Positions 53,630 through 62,664 of a DNA stretch of 64,000 nucleotides are shown here, piece after piece. Source of the stretch: Flavihumibacter soli (lineage in GTDB: Bacteria; Bacteroidota; Bacteroidia; Sphingobacteriales; Sphingobacteriaceae); NCBI RefSeq assembly GCF_010692725.1, contig NZ_JAAFZB010000096.1:744001-808000 (forward strand), written 5' to 3'. Every line of letters begins with the position of its first letter. Positions within the stretch are counted from its first letter, which is position 1. Below the pieces are notes generated by a model, which saw nothing but the letters and a program-made list of their open reading frames with translations, searched no databases and was not told the origin of the DNA. The position numbers and the translations under genes are program-made.

Positions 53630-55567
53630 ATGAAAAAGCTCCTACTTCCACTTTTCATCTTCTGCCTCATTTCTTTCGGGGCGAATGCTCAAACCGATAC
53701 TCCAAAAATTGCTATTATCCCGGAACCGGTTTCAATGGTCGTTCATGAAGGGCAGTTCAAACTTCCTAAAAATGTGATCATTCAAAGTAGCAAACACCCG
53801 GGGCTGCTTTCGTCGCTTGCTCTGCTTGAGAAACGCTTTTCTGCCGCCCCCAGCCGAAAAGTAATTAAAGTACATGAGCCTTCGGATGATGTAAGTATCC
53901 GGTTCATTCTGAACGCCGAACCGGATACCGTTATTGGCAAGGAAGGTTATCGTCTTGCTGTGACCCCCGAAAATATAACTATCCGTGCCAATGAACCGGC
54001 GGGCATATTCTATGGCTCCCAGACCCTTCTTCAGCTCTTTCCAGCAGAAATTGAAAGTAAGGAGCTTGCTGAACATGTAAAGTGGACTGCACCTGCAGTC
54101 AATATTGCCGACTATCCACGCGTTGGCTGGCGGGGTTTAATGTTTGATGTCTCAAGGCACTTTTTCACCAAGGACGAGGTCAAACAATATATTGATGCCA
54201 TGGTACGGTACAAGTATAATTTGCTACACTTTCATTTAACGGATGATGAAGGCTGGCGTATTGAAATTAAGGGCTTGCCAAGACTTACCGAAGTCGGTGC
54301 CTGGAATGTGAAGCGAGTAGGCGAGTTTGGCAACTTCATCCCGCCCACCGCAGACGAACCGCGTAATTACGGCGGTTTTTACACCCAGGAGGACATAAAA
54401 GAATTAGTAAAATATGCGCAGGAAAGATTTGTCAATATCCTTCCGGAGATTGATGTACCCGGCCATAGCCTGGCAGCAATAGCCTCCTATCCTGAACTCT
54501 CATGCACCGAAGGAGCCGATCAGTACCGCGTTCGCTCAGGGGAGCAGATCATGGACTGGTCGAAAGGCGCTCCTCCGATCGCGTTAGTTGATAATACGCT
54601 TTGCCCGGCAAATGAAAAGGTTTATGAGTTTCTCGACAAGGTGATCAGCCAGGTTGCAGAGCTTTTTCCTTTCGAATATATCCATATGGGTGGCGACGAG
54701 GCACCGATCAATTTCTGGCAAAAGAGCGAAGCTATTAAGGCTTTAATGAAAAGTGAAAACCTAAAAGACATGCATGCAGTGCAGGGTTATTTCACCAAGC
54801 GGGTTGAAAAAATTGTCAGATCAAAAGGTAAAAAATTCATTGGTTGGGATGAGATCATGGAGGGTGGCCTGGATACTACGGCTACGATCATGAGCTGGCG
54901 CGGAATCAAGAACGGCATGGAAGCAGCGAATAAGCACCATGAAGTGGTTATGAGTCCAACGACCTACGCTTACCTCGACTATATGCAGTCTGACAAGCTG
55001 ATGGAACCAAAAGTATATGCCAGCCTTCGCCTGAGTGAATCCTATAAATTTGATCCTATACCCGAGGGAGTGAATCCAAGGTATATTAAAGGCGGCCAGG
55101 GCAACTTATGGACAGAACAGGTCTACAATATTCGTCAGGCTGAATATATGACCTGGCCACGGGGCTTCGCGCTAGCTGAATCATTATGGTCTCCAAAAGA
55201 AAAGAAAAATTGGAAACATTTCTTCAGTCGTGTTGAAACCCATTTCGGGCGCTTCAATGCTGGCGAAACAAAGTATGCTCCAAGCGTGTATGACCCGATA
55301 TTTAATGTTAAAGCTGTGAACAACCGCTTGTATATCGATCTTGCTACTGAAGTCGAAGGGCTGGATATTTACTATAGTTTCGACAACTCGTACCCCGACC
55401 GGTTTTATCCTAAGTATACCGAATCATTATTAGTGCCTATCGATGCAAGCCAGTTTCGTGTGATCACCTATAAGGGAAAGACACCGGTTGGCCGGATGAT
55501 CACGATGCCGGTCTCAGAACTTAAGAATAGGCTTCCGAAAGGAACCAGGCTTGTCTCAGGTTCCTGA
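53630..55567 (+). CDS. GH20 beta-N-acetylhexosaminidase
   Basis: An exported 645-residue glycosidase with a signal peptide (about 1-21). It has the GH20 N-terminal domain (AIIPEPVSMVVHEGQFKLP), then the catalytic barrel with WRGLMFDVSRHFFTKDEV, HFHLTDDEGWRIEIKGLP, PEIDVPGHSLAA and the Asp-Glu pair in IHMGGDEAP, and a C-terminal domain. It removes GlcNAc or GalNAc from chitin or glycans. Its 3' end overlaps the end of the convergent ABC transporter by 100 bases. Confidence 0.95.
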   Translation: MKKLLLPLFIFCLISFGANAQTDTPKIAIIPEPVSMVVHEGQFKLPKNVIIQSSKHPGLLSSLALLEKRFSAAPSRKVIKVHEPSDDVSIRFILNAEPDTVIGKEGYRLAVTPENITIRANEPAGIFYGSQTLLQLFPAEIESKELAEHVKWTAPAVNIADYPRVGWRGLMFDVSRHFFTKDEVKQYIDAMVRYKYNLLHFHLTDDEGWRIEIKGLPRLTEVGAWNVKRVGEFGNFIPPTADEPRNYGGFYTQEDIKELVKYAQERFVNILPEIDVPGHSLAAIASYPELSCTEGADQYRVRSGEQIMDWSKGAPPIALVDNTLCPANEKVYEFLDKVISQVAELFPFEYIHMGGDEAPINFWQKSEAIKALMKSENLKDMHAVQGYFTKRVEKIVRSKGKKFIGWDEIMEGGLDTTATIMSWRGIKNGMEAANKHHEVVMSPTTYAYLDYMQSDKLMEPKVYASLRLSESYKFDPIPEGVNPRYIKGGQGNLWTEQVYNIRQAEYMTWPRGFALAESLWSPKEKKNWKHFFSRVETHFGRFNAGETKYAPSVYDPIFNVKAVNNRLYIDLATEVEGLDIYYSFDNSYPDRFYPKYTESLLVPIDASQFRVITYKGKTPVGRMITMPVSELKNRLPKGTRLVSGS

Positions 55568-57492
55568 GACAAATCTTTAAAAAAGCGGATCATATGATCC
55601 GCTTTTTTAAAGATAAGTTCATCTTCCATCGCCATTGTGGCTATCGTTTTACGTTCACCGATCTGCTGACGCCACATCGCATAATATAAGCCCTTTAACC
55701 CGACCAGCTCCTGGTGGGTACCGGTTTCAACTATCCTGCCCTTTTCAAGCACATAGATACGATCGGCAGACATGATCGTACTCAGGCGGTGTGCTATCGA
55801 AATGATGATCTGTTTCTGTTCAGCCGCGATGTCTTTTATCGTATCTGTAATATCTTCCTCTGTAATGCTGTCGAGAGACGAGGTCGCTTCATCAAAGATG
55901 AGTAACCTGGGTTTACGGAGAAGTGCGCTGGCTATAGAAAGCCTTTGCTTCTCACCACCGGACAACTTTGTTCCGCCTTCCCCGAGGATAGTATCCAAAC
56001 CTTTGTCTGTTCGGGTTAGCAATTTGCCGGAAGAAGCTTTATTCAAAGCCGTGATCATTTCTTCATCCGTAGCATCCGGCTTTGTAAAAAGCAGGTTATC
56101 CCTGATGGTCCCTGCGAACAGCTGTGTATCCTGCGTAACAAAGCCGATCTGCTTTCGAATCCGGTTATAGCGGATGTCCTTTACCGATGTTCCGTCAAAG
56201 TAAATATTCCCTTCCAATGGGCTATACAAGCCTACCAGCAGTTTAACAAGCGTAGACTTACCGGAACCGGAAGGCCCTACAAAGGCAACCGAATCGCCCA
56301 GTTTCGCAGTGAACGAAATCTGATCAAGTGAATTCTCACGGGCTGTCTTATGCCTGAACACCACATTTTCGAATTCGAGGCTTTCCATCTCGCCTGTATC
56401 AATAGGCTCTTCAGGCCGGTACTCCACGGGCTTCCTCATCAAAGAATCAAAATTCTGAAGTGAAGCCTCCGCCTCCCGGTAAGAGAGAATGATATTACCG
56501 AGTTCCTGTAAGGGTCCGAAAATAGCGTTTGTAATAAATTGCATGGAGATCAGTTCGCCGGCAGTCAGTACTTTCCGGAAGATAAGCCACAACAGGATAA
56601 ACAGAATGGATTGCTTCAGCAGGTTTAGTGTGGTTCCCTGCAGAAAGGAGAGCGTTCTCACCTGCTTAACCTTCTGCATTTCAAGATCGAATATTTTTTG
56701 AGTGAGCCCTTTCAGCCTGCGTACTTCGGAGTAAGTGAGGCCAAGACTTTTTACAAGCTCTATGTTCCGCAATGATTCAGTTATACTTCCTGACATCCGG
56801 GCGTTCTCGCGAAAAATAGACCGCTGTACAGTTTTGATCTTTTTACTCAGTAATCCCGTTAATCCACCAAGTAGAAACACACCGATGAAAAATACAGGTA
56901 TCAGCGCCCAGTGTTTCGTCACAGCATACCAGATAAGGAAACCGATCCCAACGAGTGAAGAAAAAACGATGTTAATGAAGGCATTAATAAAGGATTCAGT
57001 GTCCCGCTGGGTCTTTTGCAGCACGGAGAGTGTTTCGCCGCTGCGCTGTTCTTCAAATTCCTGGTAGCTAAGCCGGAGCGTCTGCTTTAGCCCGTCATTA
57101 AATATCTGCATACCGAACTTCTGAACGACGAGCCTTAACACATAGTCCTGAAAACTCTTGCTCAGGCGTGCAGCCATAGCTACGGCGACCGCAATAACCA
57201 GCCACCAAAGTACTCCATTGATAAGTTCGTCCTCAGATTTATTACCCGGGTTTAAAGCGTATTCGTCGATTATCTTACCGAAGATCACCGGGTCGATCAG
57301 CAGCAGTAATTGCGTAATACCTGCCAATAGCATGGTGAGCACTACAAGCCATTTAAAGGGTTTCAGATATTGCCATAGTATTCTAATTCTCTTTGGGTCT
57401 CGATGTGGATTGTTGAAGGGATGTATAAATTTAACTTCAGAACGCGGTAATAGTTTAGCTTGTAATGGTCTGCACGAAACACGCGTAATCAA
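55468..57492 (-). CDS. ABC exporter (fused membrane and ATPase domains)
   Basis: A 674-residue half-transporter. Six membrane helices lie in the first 330 residues. The ATPase has Walker A GPSGSGKSTLVKLL, signature LSGGEKQRLSIASAL, Walker B LLIFDEATSSLD and switch His in IISIAHRLST. Family members usually end soon after the helix MWRQQIGE. Here about 60 more codons follow, translating through a palindrome (KKADHMIRFF) and into the antisense of the hexosaminidase. The tail may be real or reflect a lost stop. Start codon at 57492 is uncertain. Confidence 0.88.
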   Translation of the reverse strand: MITRVSCRPLQAKLLPRSEVKFIHPFNNPHRDPKRIRILWQYLKPFKWLVVLTMLLAGITQLLLLIDPVIFGKIIDEYALNPGNKSEDELINGVLWWLVIAVAVAMAARLSKSFQDYVLRLVVQKFGMQIFNDGLKQTLRLSYQEFEEQRSGETLSVLQKTQRDTESFINAFINIVFSSLVGIGFLIWYAVTKHWALIPVFFIGVFLLGGLTGLLSKKIKTVQRSIFRENARMSGSITESLRNIELVKSLGLTYSEVRRLKGLTQKIFDLEMQKVKQVRTLSFLQGTTLNLLKQSILFILLWLIFRKVLTAGELISMQFITNAIFGPLQELGNIILSYREAEASLQNFDSLMRKPVEYRPEEPIDTGEMESLEFENVVFRHKTARENSLDQISFTAKLGDSVAFVGPSGSGKSTLVKLLVGLYSPLEGNIYFDGTSVKDIRYNRIRKQIGFVTQDTQLFAGTIRDNLLFTKPDATDEEMITALNKASSGKLLTRTDKGLDTILGEGGTKLSGGEKQRLSIASALLRKPRLLIFDEATSSLDSITEEDITDTIKDIAAEQKQIIISIAHRLSTIMSADRIYVLEKGRIVETGTHQELVGLKGLYYAMWRQQIGERKTIATMAMEDELIFKKADHMIRFFKDLSQEPETSLVPFGSLFLSSETGIVIIRPTGVFPL
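55551..55572. repeat. Palindrome at the hexosaminidase stop codon
   Basis: Two 10-base arms (TTGTCTCAGG and CCTGAGACAA) around a TT loop. It includes the hexosaminidase stop codon and lies next to the 42-base palindrome. Confidence 0.8.
55573..55614. terminator. 42-base perfect palindrome, terminator-like
   Basis: Left arm (55573-55593) and right arm (55594-55614) are exact reverse complements, 21 bases each, with no loop. It has A-rich and T-rich flanks, so it works as a terminator for the hexosaminidase gene. It also lies inside the open reading frame of the ABC exporter on the opposite strand. Confidence 0.85.
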
Positions 57493-57571
57493 ACTAATTT
57501 AACTCTCCATTCCACTTTCCCTCTAAAAGCTTAGTTTAGCGGCAGCGTACCACTTTATTAAAAATTTAACG

Positions 57572-58243
57572 ATGCTGAGAATCAATAAACTTTTCTGGAT
57601 GCTTGCCGCTTTAGCATTCTCTTTCGCACCTGACTCCGCCAGTGCTCAGGACTTCAGTTATTGGGAACCAGCCATTTCCAGGTTTGAGAAAGCTGATCAG
57701 GCTAGTCCCGTGAAACGGGGGAAATATATTGTTTTCACCGGCAGCTCCTCCATTGTAGGCTGGAAAACATTGCATGAGGATTTTCAAAATAAGAATATCC
57801 TGAACAGGGCCTTTGGCGGCTCACAAACCTTTGAGGTGGTTCATTTCGCCGACCGGATAATCAAGCCCTACAAACCTAAACAAGTCGTGATCTATTCCGG
57901 AGATAATGACATCGCCGCCGGAAAGACGCCTGACGAAGTTCTTAAAGATTTCGAAGCTCTGTATAGCAAGATTAAGGAGTCAAACCCGCAAGCTTTCATC
58001 ACCTATATTTCGATCAAACCAAGTCCCTCAAGGAAGCAATATATGCCGGCCATTGTGAAAACCAATAAGATGATCCGCGACTTCCTGGCTGAAAAAAAGA
58101 GAACTTCTTTTGTAGATGTCTACAACCCAATGCTTACCGCTGACGGCAGACCAAGACCCGAGTTGTTTCAATCAGACAGTTTACATATGGTGCAGGCAGG
58201 ATATGATCTGTGGAGAAGTATTCTGAAGCCGTACCTTAAATAA
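57572..58243 (+). CDS. SGNH/GDSL-like hydrolase, exported
   Basis: A 223-residue secreted hydrolase with a signal peptide (about 1-25). Block I is VFTGSSSIVGW (catalytic Ser), Gly is in FGGSQTFEV, block III is YSGDNDIAAGK (Asn), and the catalytic Asp/His are in DSLHMVQAGYDLW. This family includes esterases and carbohydrate deacetylases. The neighbourhood of glycan enzymes suggests a polysaccharide substrate, as inference. Confidence 0.9.
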   Translation: MLRINKLFWMLAALAFSFAPDSASAQDFSYWEPAISRFEKADQASPVKRGKYIVFTGSSSIVGWKTLHEDFQNKNILNRAFGGSQTFEVVHFADRIIKPYKPKQVVIYSGDNDIAAGKTPDEVLKDFEALYSKIKESNPQAFITYISIKPSPSRKQYMPAIVKTNKMIRDFLAEKKRTSFVDVYNPMLTADGRPRPELFQSDSLHMVQAGYDLWRSILKPYLK

Positions 58244-58287
58244 GGGCAAAAATATCATTAATTAATCCCCTGCAACATATCCCGCGT

Positions 58288-59124
58288 TTAAAATTGTTTC
58301 GGGTAATATGGTCGGTCTATGATCCCTTCATCACTCAGCAACCCGTTTAGGTCTGCAGATCTTAACACCTTGCTTACTGTTGTTTTCTTACCATCGACCC
58401 ATATCCTCTGCTGTACCAGGCGTACACCGTGACTGTAATCGGCCCAGCCAGCATCATGGCCATTATATAGAGGCTGAATAGCTTTGCCTCCTGGACGGTG
58501 CCATCCATAGATCACCACATGCGATTTATGATCAGGGGTATATATTTTATTGGAGATCACGATATCCTTTTTATTTCCTGCCACCAGCGTTCTCCGGTGA
58601 TCTGACAGCACACTGTCCCGCTGCTGAGCGACCATACCATTGTGCCTGATGAATACCGGCACGGTCGTCATTGCTTTGGTGGGAGGAATTGGCAGGGGGA
58701 TCAGCTTCACCTGAGCCTGGCGATATACCTGATCGGACACTTTCCTGGTTGGCAGGCTACACTTTAACAGATCCGCAACCCGCTGGGCCAGGGCCGGGCG
58801 CATGGGACAATAGAAGTAATCAGAGTCCGACCCTATGGTAAGAAAATCCGGCAATACAAAATATTTGATCGTATGTCGCTTGCCCTTTATGACTGCTGTA
58901 TCCGACACTTGTATCAGGTCACGGTAAAAACCGGGGACATTACCACTATGAATCTCTTTATAAATGCGCTCTTCCCGGGAGTCAATACTCAAGGTGCTAT
59001 CGCTGATCGATGCGGCAAATGCAGAACCGCTGAGGGCGTTCCTGGAACGTGCTTTTAAATGCAGCTCCTGCGCGGAACCTGCCACAGATAAACCAAGCAA
59101 TAAGCAGATAAATAGATACTTCAT
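58288..59124 (-). CDS. Exported protein of unknown function with a conserved GWH/YSHG motif
   Basis: A 278-residue protein with a signal peptide (about 1-18). The C-terminal domain has the conspicuous block VIYGWHRPGGKAIQPLYNGH and DAGWADYSHGVRLVQQRI, which recurs in secreted proteins of this type. The His, Asp and Ser positions could be catalytic, but I know of no assigned activity. It converges on the SGNH hydrolase gene. Confidence 0.7.
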   Translation of the reverse strand: MKYLFICLLLGLSVAGSAQELHLKARSRNALSGSAFAASISDSTLSIDSREERIYKEIHSGNVPGFYRDLIQVSDTAVIKGKRHTIKYFVLPDFLTIGSDSDYFYCPMRPALAQRVADLLKCSLPTRKVSDQVYRQAQVKLIPLPIPPTKAMTTVPVFIRHNGMVAQQRDSVLSDHRRTLVAGNKKDIVISNKIYTPDHKSHVVIYGWHRPGGKAIQPLYNGHDAGWADYSHGVRLVQQRIWVDGKKTTVSKVLRSADLNGLLSDEGIIDRPYYPKQF

Positions 59125-59196
59125 GCGCCAAAGATTAAAAATTTAGTTTAATGGCACAGACATTGGCTATATATCATTCGAATAAGCTTACATATT

Positions 59197-59754
59197 ATGA
59201 ACAACAAAATGCTAATTGCCTGCCTCGCAGGACTTCTTACCTTTTTTGCAGGAAACTCCAACGCACAGGTATCCATAAACTTCAATGTAGGCGCACAGCC
59301 CGTGTGGGGACCTACCGGATACGACCGTGCTGATTACTACTATCTTCCGGATATTGACACCTATTATTATGTACCAAAAAAACAGTACGTCTATTTGCAG
59401 GATAACAGATGGACCTTTAACAACGCTTTACCAGCTCGTTACAGCGGCTACAACCTTTACAACGGATACAAGGTCGTTCTGAATTCTCCTAAGCCATATC
59501 TCTATAACAGTAGCCATAAAGTAAAATATGCCCGTTACAAAGGTAATAAGGTCAAACAACCGACCATCCGGTATAGTAATGATCCTAAATACTATATCGT
59601 AAAAGGTCATCCAAAGTATAAAGGAGTTGCGCCCGGCCAGGCTAAAAAGCTTTCGTCAGCAAGTGGAAAGAGCCACAACCAGGCCGCCAAAGGTAATGGC
59701 CAGGGCAAACAAAACAATGGCGAAAAGAAGGGTAAGGGAAAGGGAAAAAAATAG
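59197..59754 (+). CDS. Secreted Tyr-rich protein with a basic Gly/Lys tail
   Basis: The 185-residue protein has a signal peptide (about 1-22). The middle is rich in Tyr and Asn (YYLPDIDTYYYVPKKQYVYL). The tail is low-complexity and basic (NGQGKQNNGEKKGKGKGKK). Similar small exported proteins occur in Bacteroidota. No function is known. It starts 72 bases from the start of the divergent unknown gene. Confidence 0.7.
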   Translation: MNNKMLIACLAGLLTFFAGNSNAQVSINFNVGAQPVWGPTGYDRADYYYLPDIDTYYYVPKKQYVYLQDNRWTFNNALPARYSGYNLYNGYKVVLNSPKPYLYNSSHKVKYARYKGNKVKQPTIRYSNDPKYYIVKGHPKYKGVAPGQAKKLSSASGKSHNQAAKGNGQGKQNNGEKKGKGKGKK

Positions 59755-59944
59755 ACCTTTCATTGATCCAATCTTTTTCACTTTAATACCTTTCAATAAC
59801 TTAATTTTCCAAAGCTACCCAATAGCCAACCTGAACTCCTGAACGGAGTGCAGGTTTTGCGAACAGCGGAGAAATTGGTTGAGCCAACAATGACTTGCCG
59901 CGCCTACGCCGACGAGGTGATCCTTTTTAAAGCAGACTGGCTGA

Positions 59945-61510
59945 TCAATTGGCCATCGCCTGAAAATTCCTTTCGCTCAAACGCTCATCTGCTTCAGAAA
60001 AATAAATATCCTGGAAACTCTTAGTTTGCAGCGGATCTATCTTTCGGAAAAACTTACCAGGATGAATATCGGTAATCGATTTAAAGCCGCAGGCTTCCAT
60101 CATCTCAACAGTTGCTTTCATCGTGTTACGATGGAAGTTTGCAACCCGGACACGTTTTTCTGTAATATCCAAACCCGAATAGAGTGAAGGGTTTTGGGTA
60201 GCTATACCTACCGGGCACCGATTACTGTCACACGTCAGGGCCTGAATACAGCCGAGTGAAAACATCATACCCCGGGCACTATAACACGCAGTTGCACCCA
60301 ATGATAAGGCTTTCAGGATATCGAAAGCCGTGATGATCTTACCTGCTGCGATCAGTTTGATATGATCCTGCAGTCCAAATTTTTTCAAGGTCTGGCTTGC
60401 AAAAGAGAGTGCTTCATAAAGCGGCATGCCGATGTTATCCGTAAATTCCAGCGGAGCTGCACCGGTTCCTCCTTCAGAACCGTCGATGGTTATAAAGTCG
60501 GGCAGAATACCCGTTATATTAATCGCATTGCAGATATCCTCAAATTCAGATTTGTCGCCTATACAGATCTTAAAGCCTACGGGTTTACCACCTGAAAGCT
60601 GCCTTAGCTGTCTGATAAAGCCAACCATTTCCATAGAATTCGAAAAAGCGCTATGTGCCGGGGGCGAATAAACGGTAGTACCTGGTTTAACATTACGAAT
60701 GACCGCTATCTCACTCGTGTTCTTATCGCCGGGAAGAATCCCTCCATGTCCGGGTTTCGCTCCCTGGGAAAGTTTTAATTCAATCATTTTTACGCTCTCC
60801 CGGGCTGCATTCTTTTTATACAGCTCAGGCCAGAACCTGCCTTCCGAATCACGGCATCCGAAATAACCGGTTCCGATCTGCCAGATCAGATCTCCCCCTC
60901 TCAGGTGATAATCGCTGATACCACCCTCCCCGGTGTTATGGGCAAAACCTCCAATCACAGCTCCCTCATTTAAAGCGCTGATAGCGGTTTTACTTAAGGC
61001 GCCGTAACTCATTGCGCCCACATTAAGAATACTTGCGCTGTAAGGCTTCCTGCATTGTTTATTACCAATAATCACCCGCAGGTCTTTGTCTTCAATATTA
61101 ACCGGGTATACCGAGTGGGCAACCCAATCATGACCAGGTTTTTCCGGATCTTCCAGCATCCCAAATGCAACCGTCTGCCTGACATTCTTTGCACGCTGAT
61201 AAACAACAGACCGCTGCCTGCGGTTGAAAGGTCTGCCACCAAGGTCAGATTCCCCGAAATACTGCCTGAGTTCGGGCCTTATTGATTCAAAGAAATAACG
61301 GCCGTAGCCCAGTAAAGGAAAATTTTTAAGAATGGTATGAGTGTTCTGCCTCAAATTGTAAACTGCCAGAAAAAGTAAAGGCAGGGTTCCTGCAAAGAAC
61401 CAAAGCCAGTCGGGGCTGATAAATATTGCTGAAGCAAGGACTGTCGTATTTAAACCCAGTATAATGGATAGCACGATGCCCCTTGCCGAAATCGATGGAT
61501 TCCGTGACAT
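59945..61510 (-). CDS. FMN-binding glutamate synthase-like protein, membrane-anchored
   Basis: The 521-residue protein has two N-terminal membrane helices (about 11-50), then the glutamate synthase alpha-subunit-like FMN domain: SYGALSKTAISALNEGAVIG, FAHNTGEGGISDYHLRGGD, AKPGHGGILPGDK, ITIDGSEGGTGAAPLEF and CNRCPVGIATQNPSLYSG, where the Cys residues can hold an iron-sulfur cluster. It lacks the glutaminase domain, so it does not make glutamate from glutamine. Actual reaction unknown. Confidence 0.88.
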   Translation of the reverse strand: MSRNPSISARGIVLSIILGLNTTVLASAIFISPDWLWFFAGTLPLLFLAVYNLRQNTHTILKNFPLLGYGRYFFESIRPELRQYFGESDLGGRPFNRRQRSVVYQRAKNVRQTVAFGMLEDPEKPGHDWVAHSVYPVNIEDKDLRVIIGNKQCRKPYSASILNVGAMSYGALSKTAISALNEGAVIGGFAHNTGEGGISDYHLRGGDLIWQIGTGYFGCRDSEGRFWPELYKKNAARESVKMIELKLSQGAKPGHGGILPGDKNTSEIAVIRNVKPGTTVYSPPAHSAFSNSMEMVGFIRQLRQLSGGKPVGFKICIGDKSEFEDICNAINITGILPDFITIDGSEGGTGAAPLEFTDNIGMPLYEALSFASQTLKKFGLQDHIKLIAAGKIITAFDILKALSLGATACYSARGMMFSLGCIQALTCDSNRCPVGIATQNPSLYSGLDITEKRVRVANFHRNTMKATVEMMEACGFKSITDIHPGKFFRKIDPLQTKSFQDIYFSEADERLSERNFQAMAN

Positions 61511-61881
61511 AGTTAAACGTTTAATGTGAAAAGAAAACTAGTGAAACTTGAGTGCGTCCCCCGGGGCTGGATCTGTCAGCAGGCCGGGGCAAGGGTGTTA
61601 AAATCCTTGAAGTTTGAAAAGTAGTATACTTTATTGCAGAAGCAGTTGAAGTGAACAGGATGAGCAGAATTCAGCCCGGCCTTCAGTCGGGTAACTGAAA
61701 GAATCAATGAATGACGGAAACTGCTTTTAACCTGGTTGATCACGTGGCAAAGGTAAGGGATAATATTAACATGGGCGAATGCTCCTATTCGTCAACCAGC
61801 ATTTCCATGCTGCCAATTGGCATAATTGGGTCACAAATGCAATCAAACAGTGACGAAATTTTTACCGGCAGGTATTTAAGC
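61511..61881. other. Intergenic region without evident genes
   Basis: About 370 bases upstream of the FMN-enzyme gene. It contains a GC-rich patch near 61558-61600 and a short inverted repeat near 61676. No gene is supported before the promoter-like box at 61882. Confidence 0.4.
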
Positions 61882-61889
61882 TATCTTTG
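61882..61889 (+). promoter_or_regulatory. -7 box before the 47-aa reading frame
   Basis: TATCTTTG matches TAnnTTTG and ends 5 bases before ATG 61895. The -33 position is a T-run (TTT), so the -33 half is weak. Confidence 0.4.
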
Positions 61890-61894
61890 AAATA

Positions 61895-62038
61895 ATGGGT
61901 ATCAATAACAGGAATATTATCGAAGAACAATTCACGCGACAGTTGCGCACTGCCCGGGCTATGTTCAGCCGTTTCCTGTTTCTGCAATTTCGTCTGGGAG
62001 ACTCATTCCTCAAAAGCAGCAAGGACTTCATAAATTAA
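61895..62038 (+). CDS. Possible 47-aa microprotein
   Basis: ATG 61895 opens a 47-codon frame ending in TAA 62036-62038. The product begins MGINNRNIIEEQFTRQLR and ends DSFLKSSKDFIN; it is basic and likely forms amphipathic helices. A promoter-like box is just upstream and a GC-rich hairpin follows the stop. I recognise no family. It may instead be a small RNA. Confidence 0.35.
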   Translation: MGINNRNIIEEQFTRQLRTARAMFSRFLFLQFRLGDSFLKSSKDFIN

Positions 62039-62040
62039 GC

Positions 62041-62063
62041 CCCGCCCTCTTCCGGGCCGGGGA
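62041..62063 (+). terminator. Possible hairpin after the 47-aa reading frame
   Basis: CCCCGCCC and GGGCCGGGG arms around a six-base loop, with a T-rich stretch further on. It is not a textbook terminator. Confidence 0.35.
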
Positions 62064-62203
62064 CCCTCATTTCGAGTTTTAAATAAACATTTTCAGTTCA
62101 GGTATTCGGCAAGCGCCCTATTGGAACTGAATGTCATCCTGTGGCCGGGCAATTCATATCGCTTTGGCTTCAGACTGCATTAGGACGATCTAAAAAATCA
62201 GAT

Positions 62204-62617
62204 ATGAAAAATACAACCCTCATAATCACTCAGAACAACCTGGACATGATCCGTCAACACATTGAATCCAGCGAAAACTTGTCGGTATTCAATAAAACCC
62301 AACTTTCAGCTGACCTGCAAAACGCAGTGAAAGTCACGGCGGACGAACTACCTGCAGATGTTGTGACTACAAACTCATTTGTTAAGCTGCTTGACCTGGA
62401 GTCCATGCAGGAGTTTAATTTTTACCTGGTTATGCCGGATTTCGCGGATATTAAAAGTAAAAAGGTTTCATGCCTGTCTCCAATTGGAATGGCATTATTC
62501 GGTTACCGGACAGGCGCCGAAATTAAGTGGGAAACCCCTGCAGGCCTTAGGGCTTATAGACTCCTGAGTGTGACCAGGGCCGAAAAAGAGCCTTCCACAC
62601 TGCTCTCGATTCCTTAG
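62204..62617 (+). CDS. GreA/GreB C-terminal-domain protein (Rnk-like), copy 1
   Basis: From ATG 62204 the product is 137 residues. It has an N-terminal helical part (IITQNNLDMIRQHIE) and a FKBP-like GreA_GreB domain: VKLLDLESMQEFNFYLVMP, KKVSCLSPIGMALFGYRTG and EIKWETPAGLRAYRLLSV. It lacks the coiled-coil with acidic tip that stimulates RNA cleavage in GreA, as in Rnk. Thus it likely binds RNA polymerase without cleavage stimulation. The frame extends upstream to 62141. A paralogue follows after 47 bases. Confidence 0.85.
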   Translation: MKNTTLIITQNNLDMIRQHIESSENLSVFNKTQLSADLQNAVKVTADELPADVVTTNSFVKLLDLESMQEFNFYLVMPDFADIKSKKVSCLSPIGMALFGYRTGAEIKWETPAGLRAYRLLSVTRAEKEPSTLLSIP

Positions 62618-62664
62618 ATCCGGCTTTTCAGTCGCAGTATTAATTTAAACAAATAATTAACGAC

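Noticed and set aside
62141-62203. Longer N-terminus for the first Rnk-like protein
   Set aside because: The extra 21 residues do not match the paralogue, and the internal ATG gives the same layout as the second copy.
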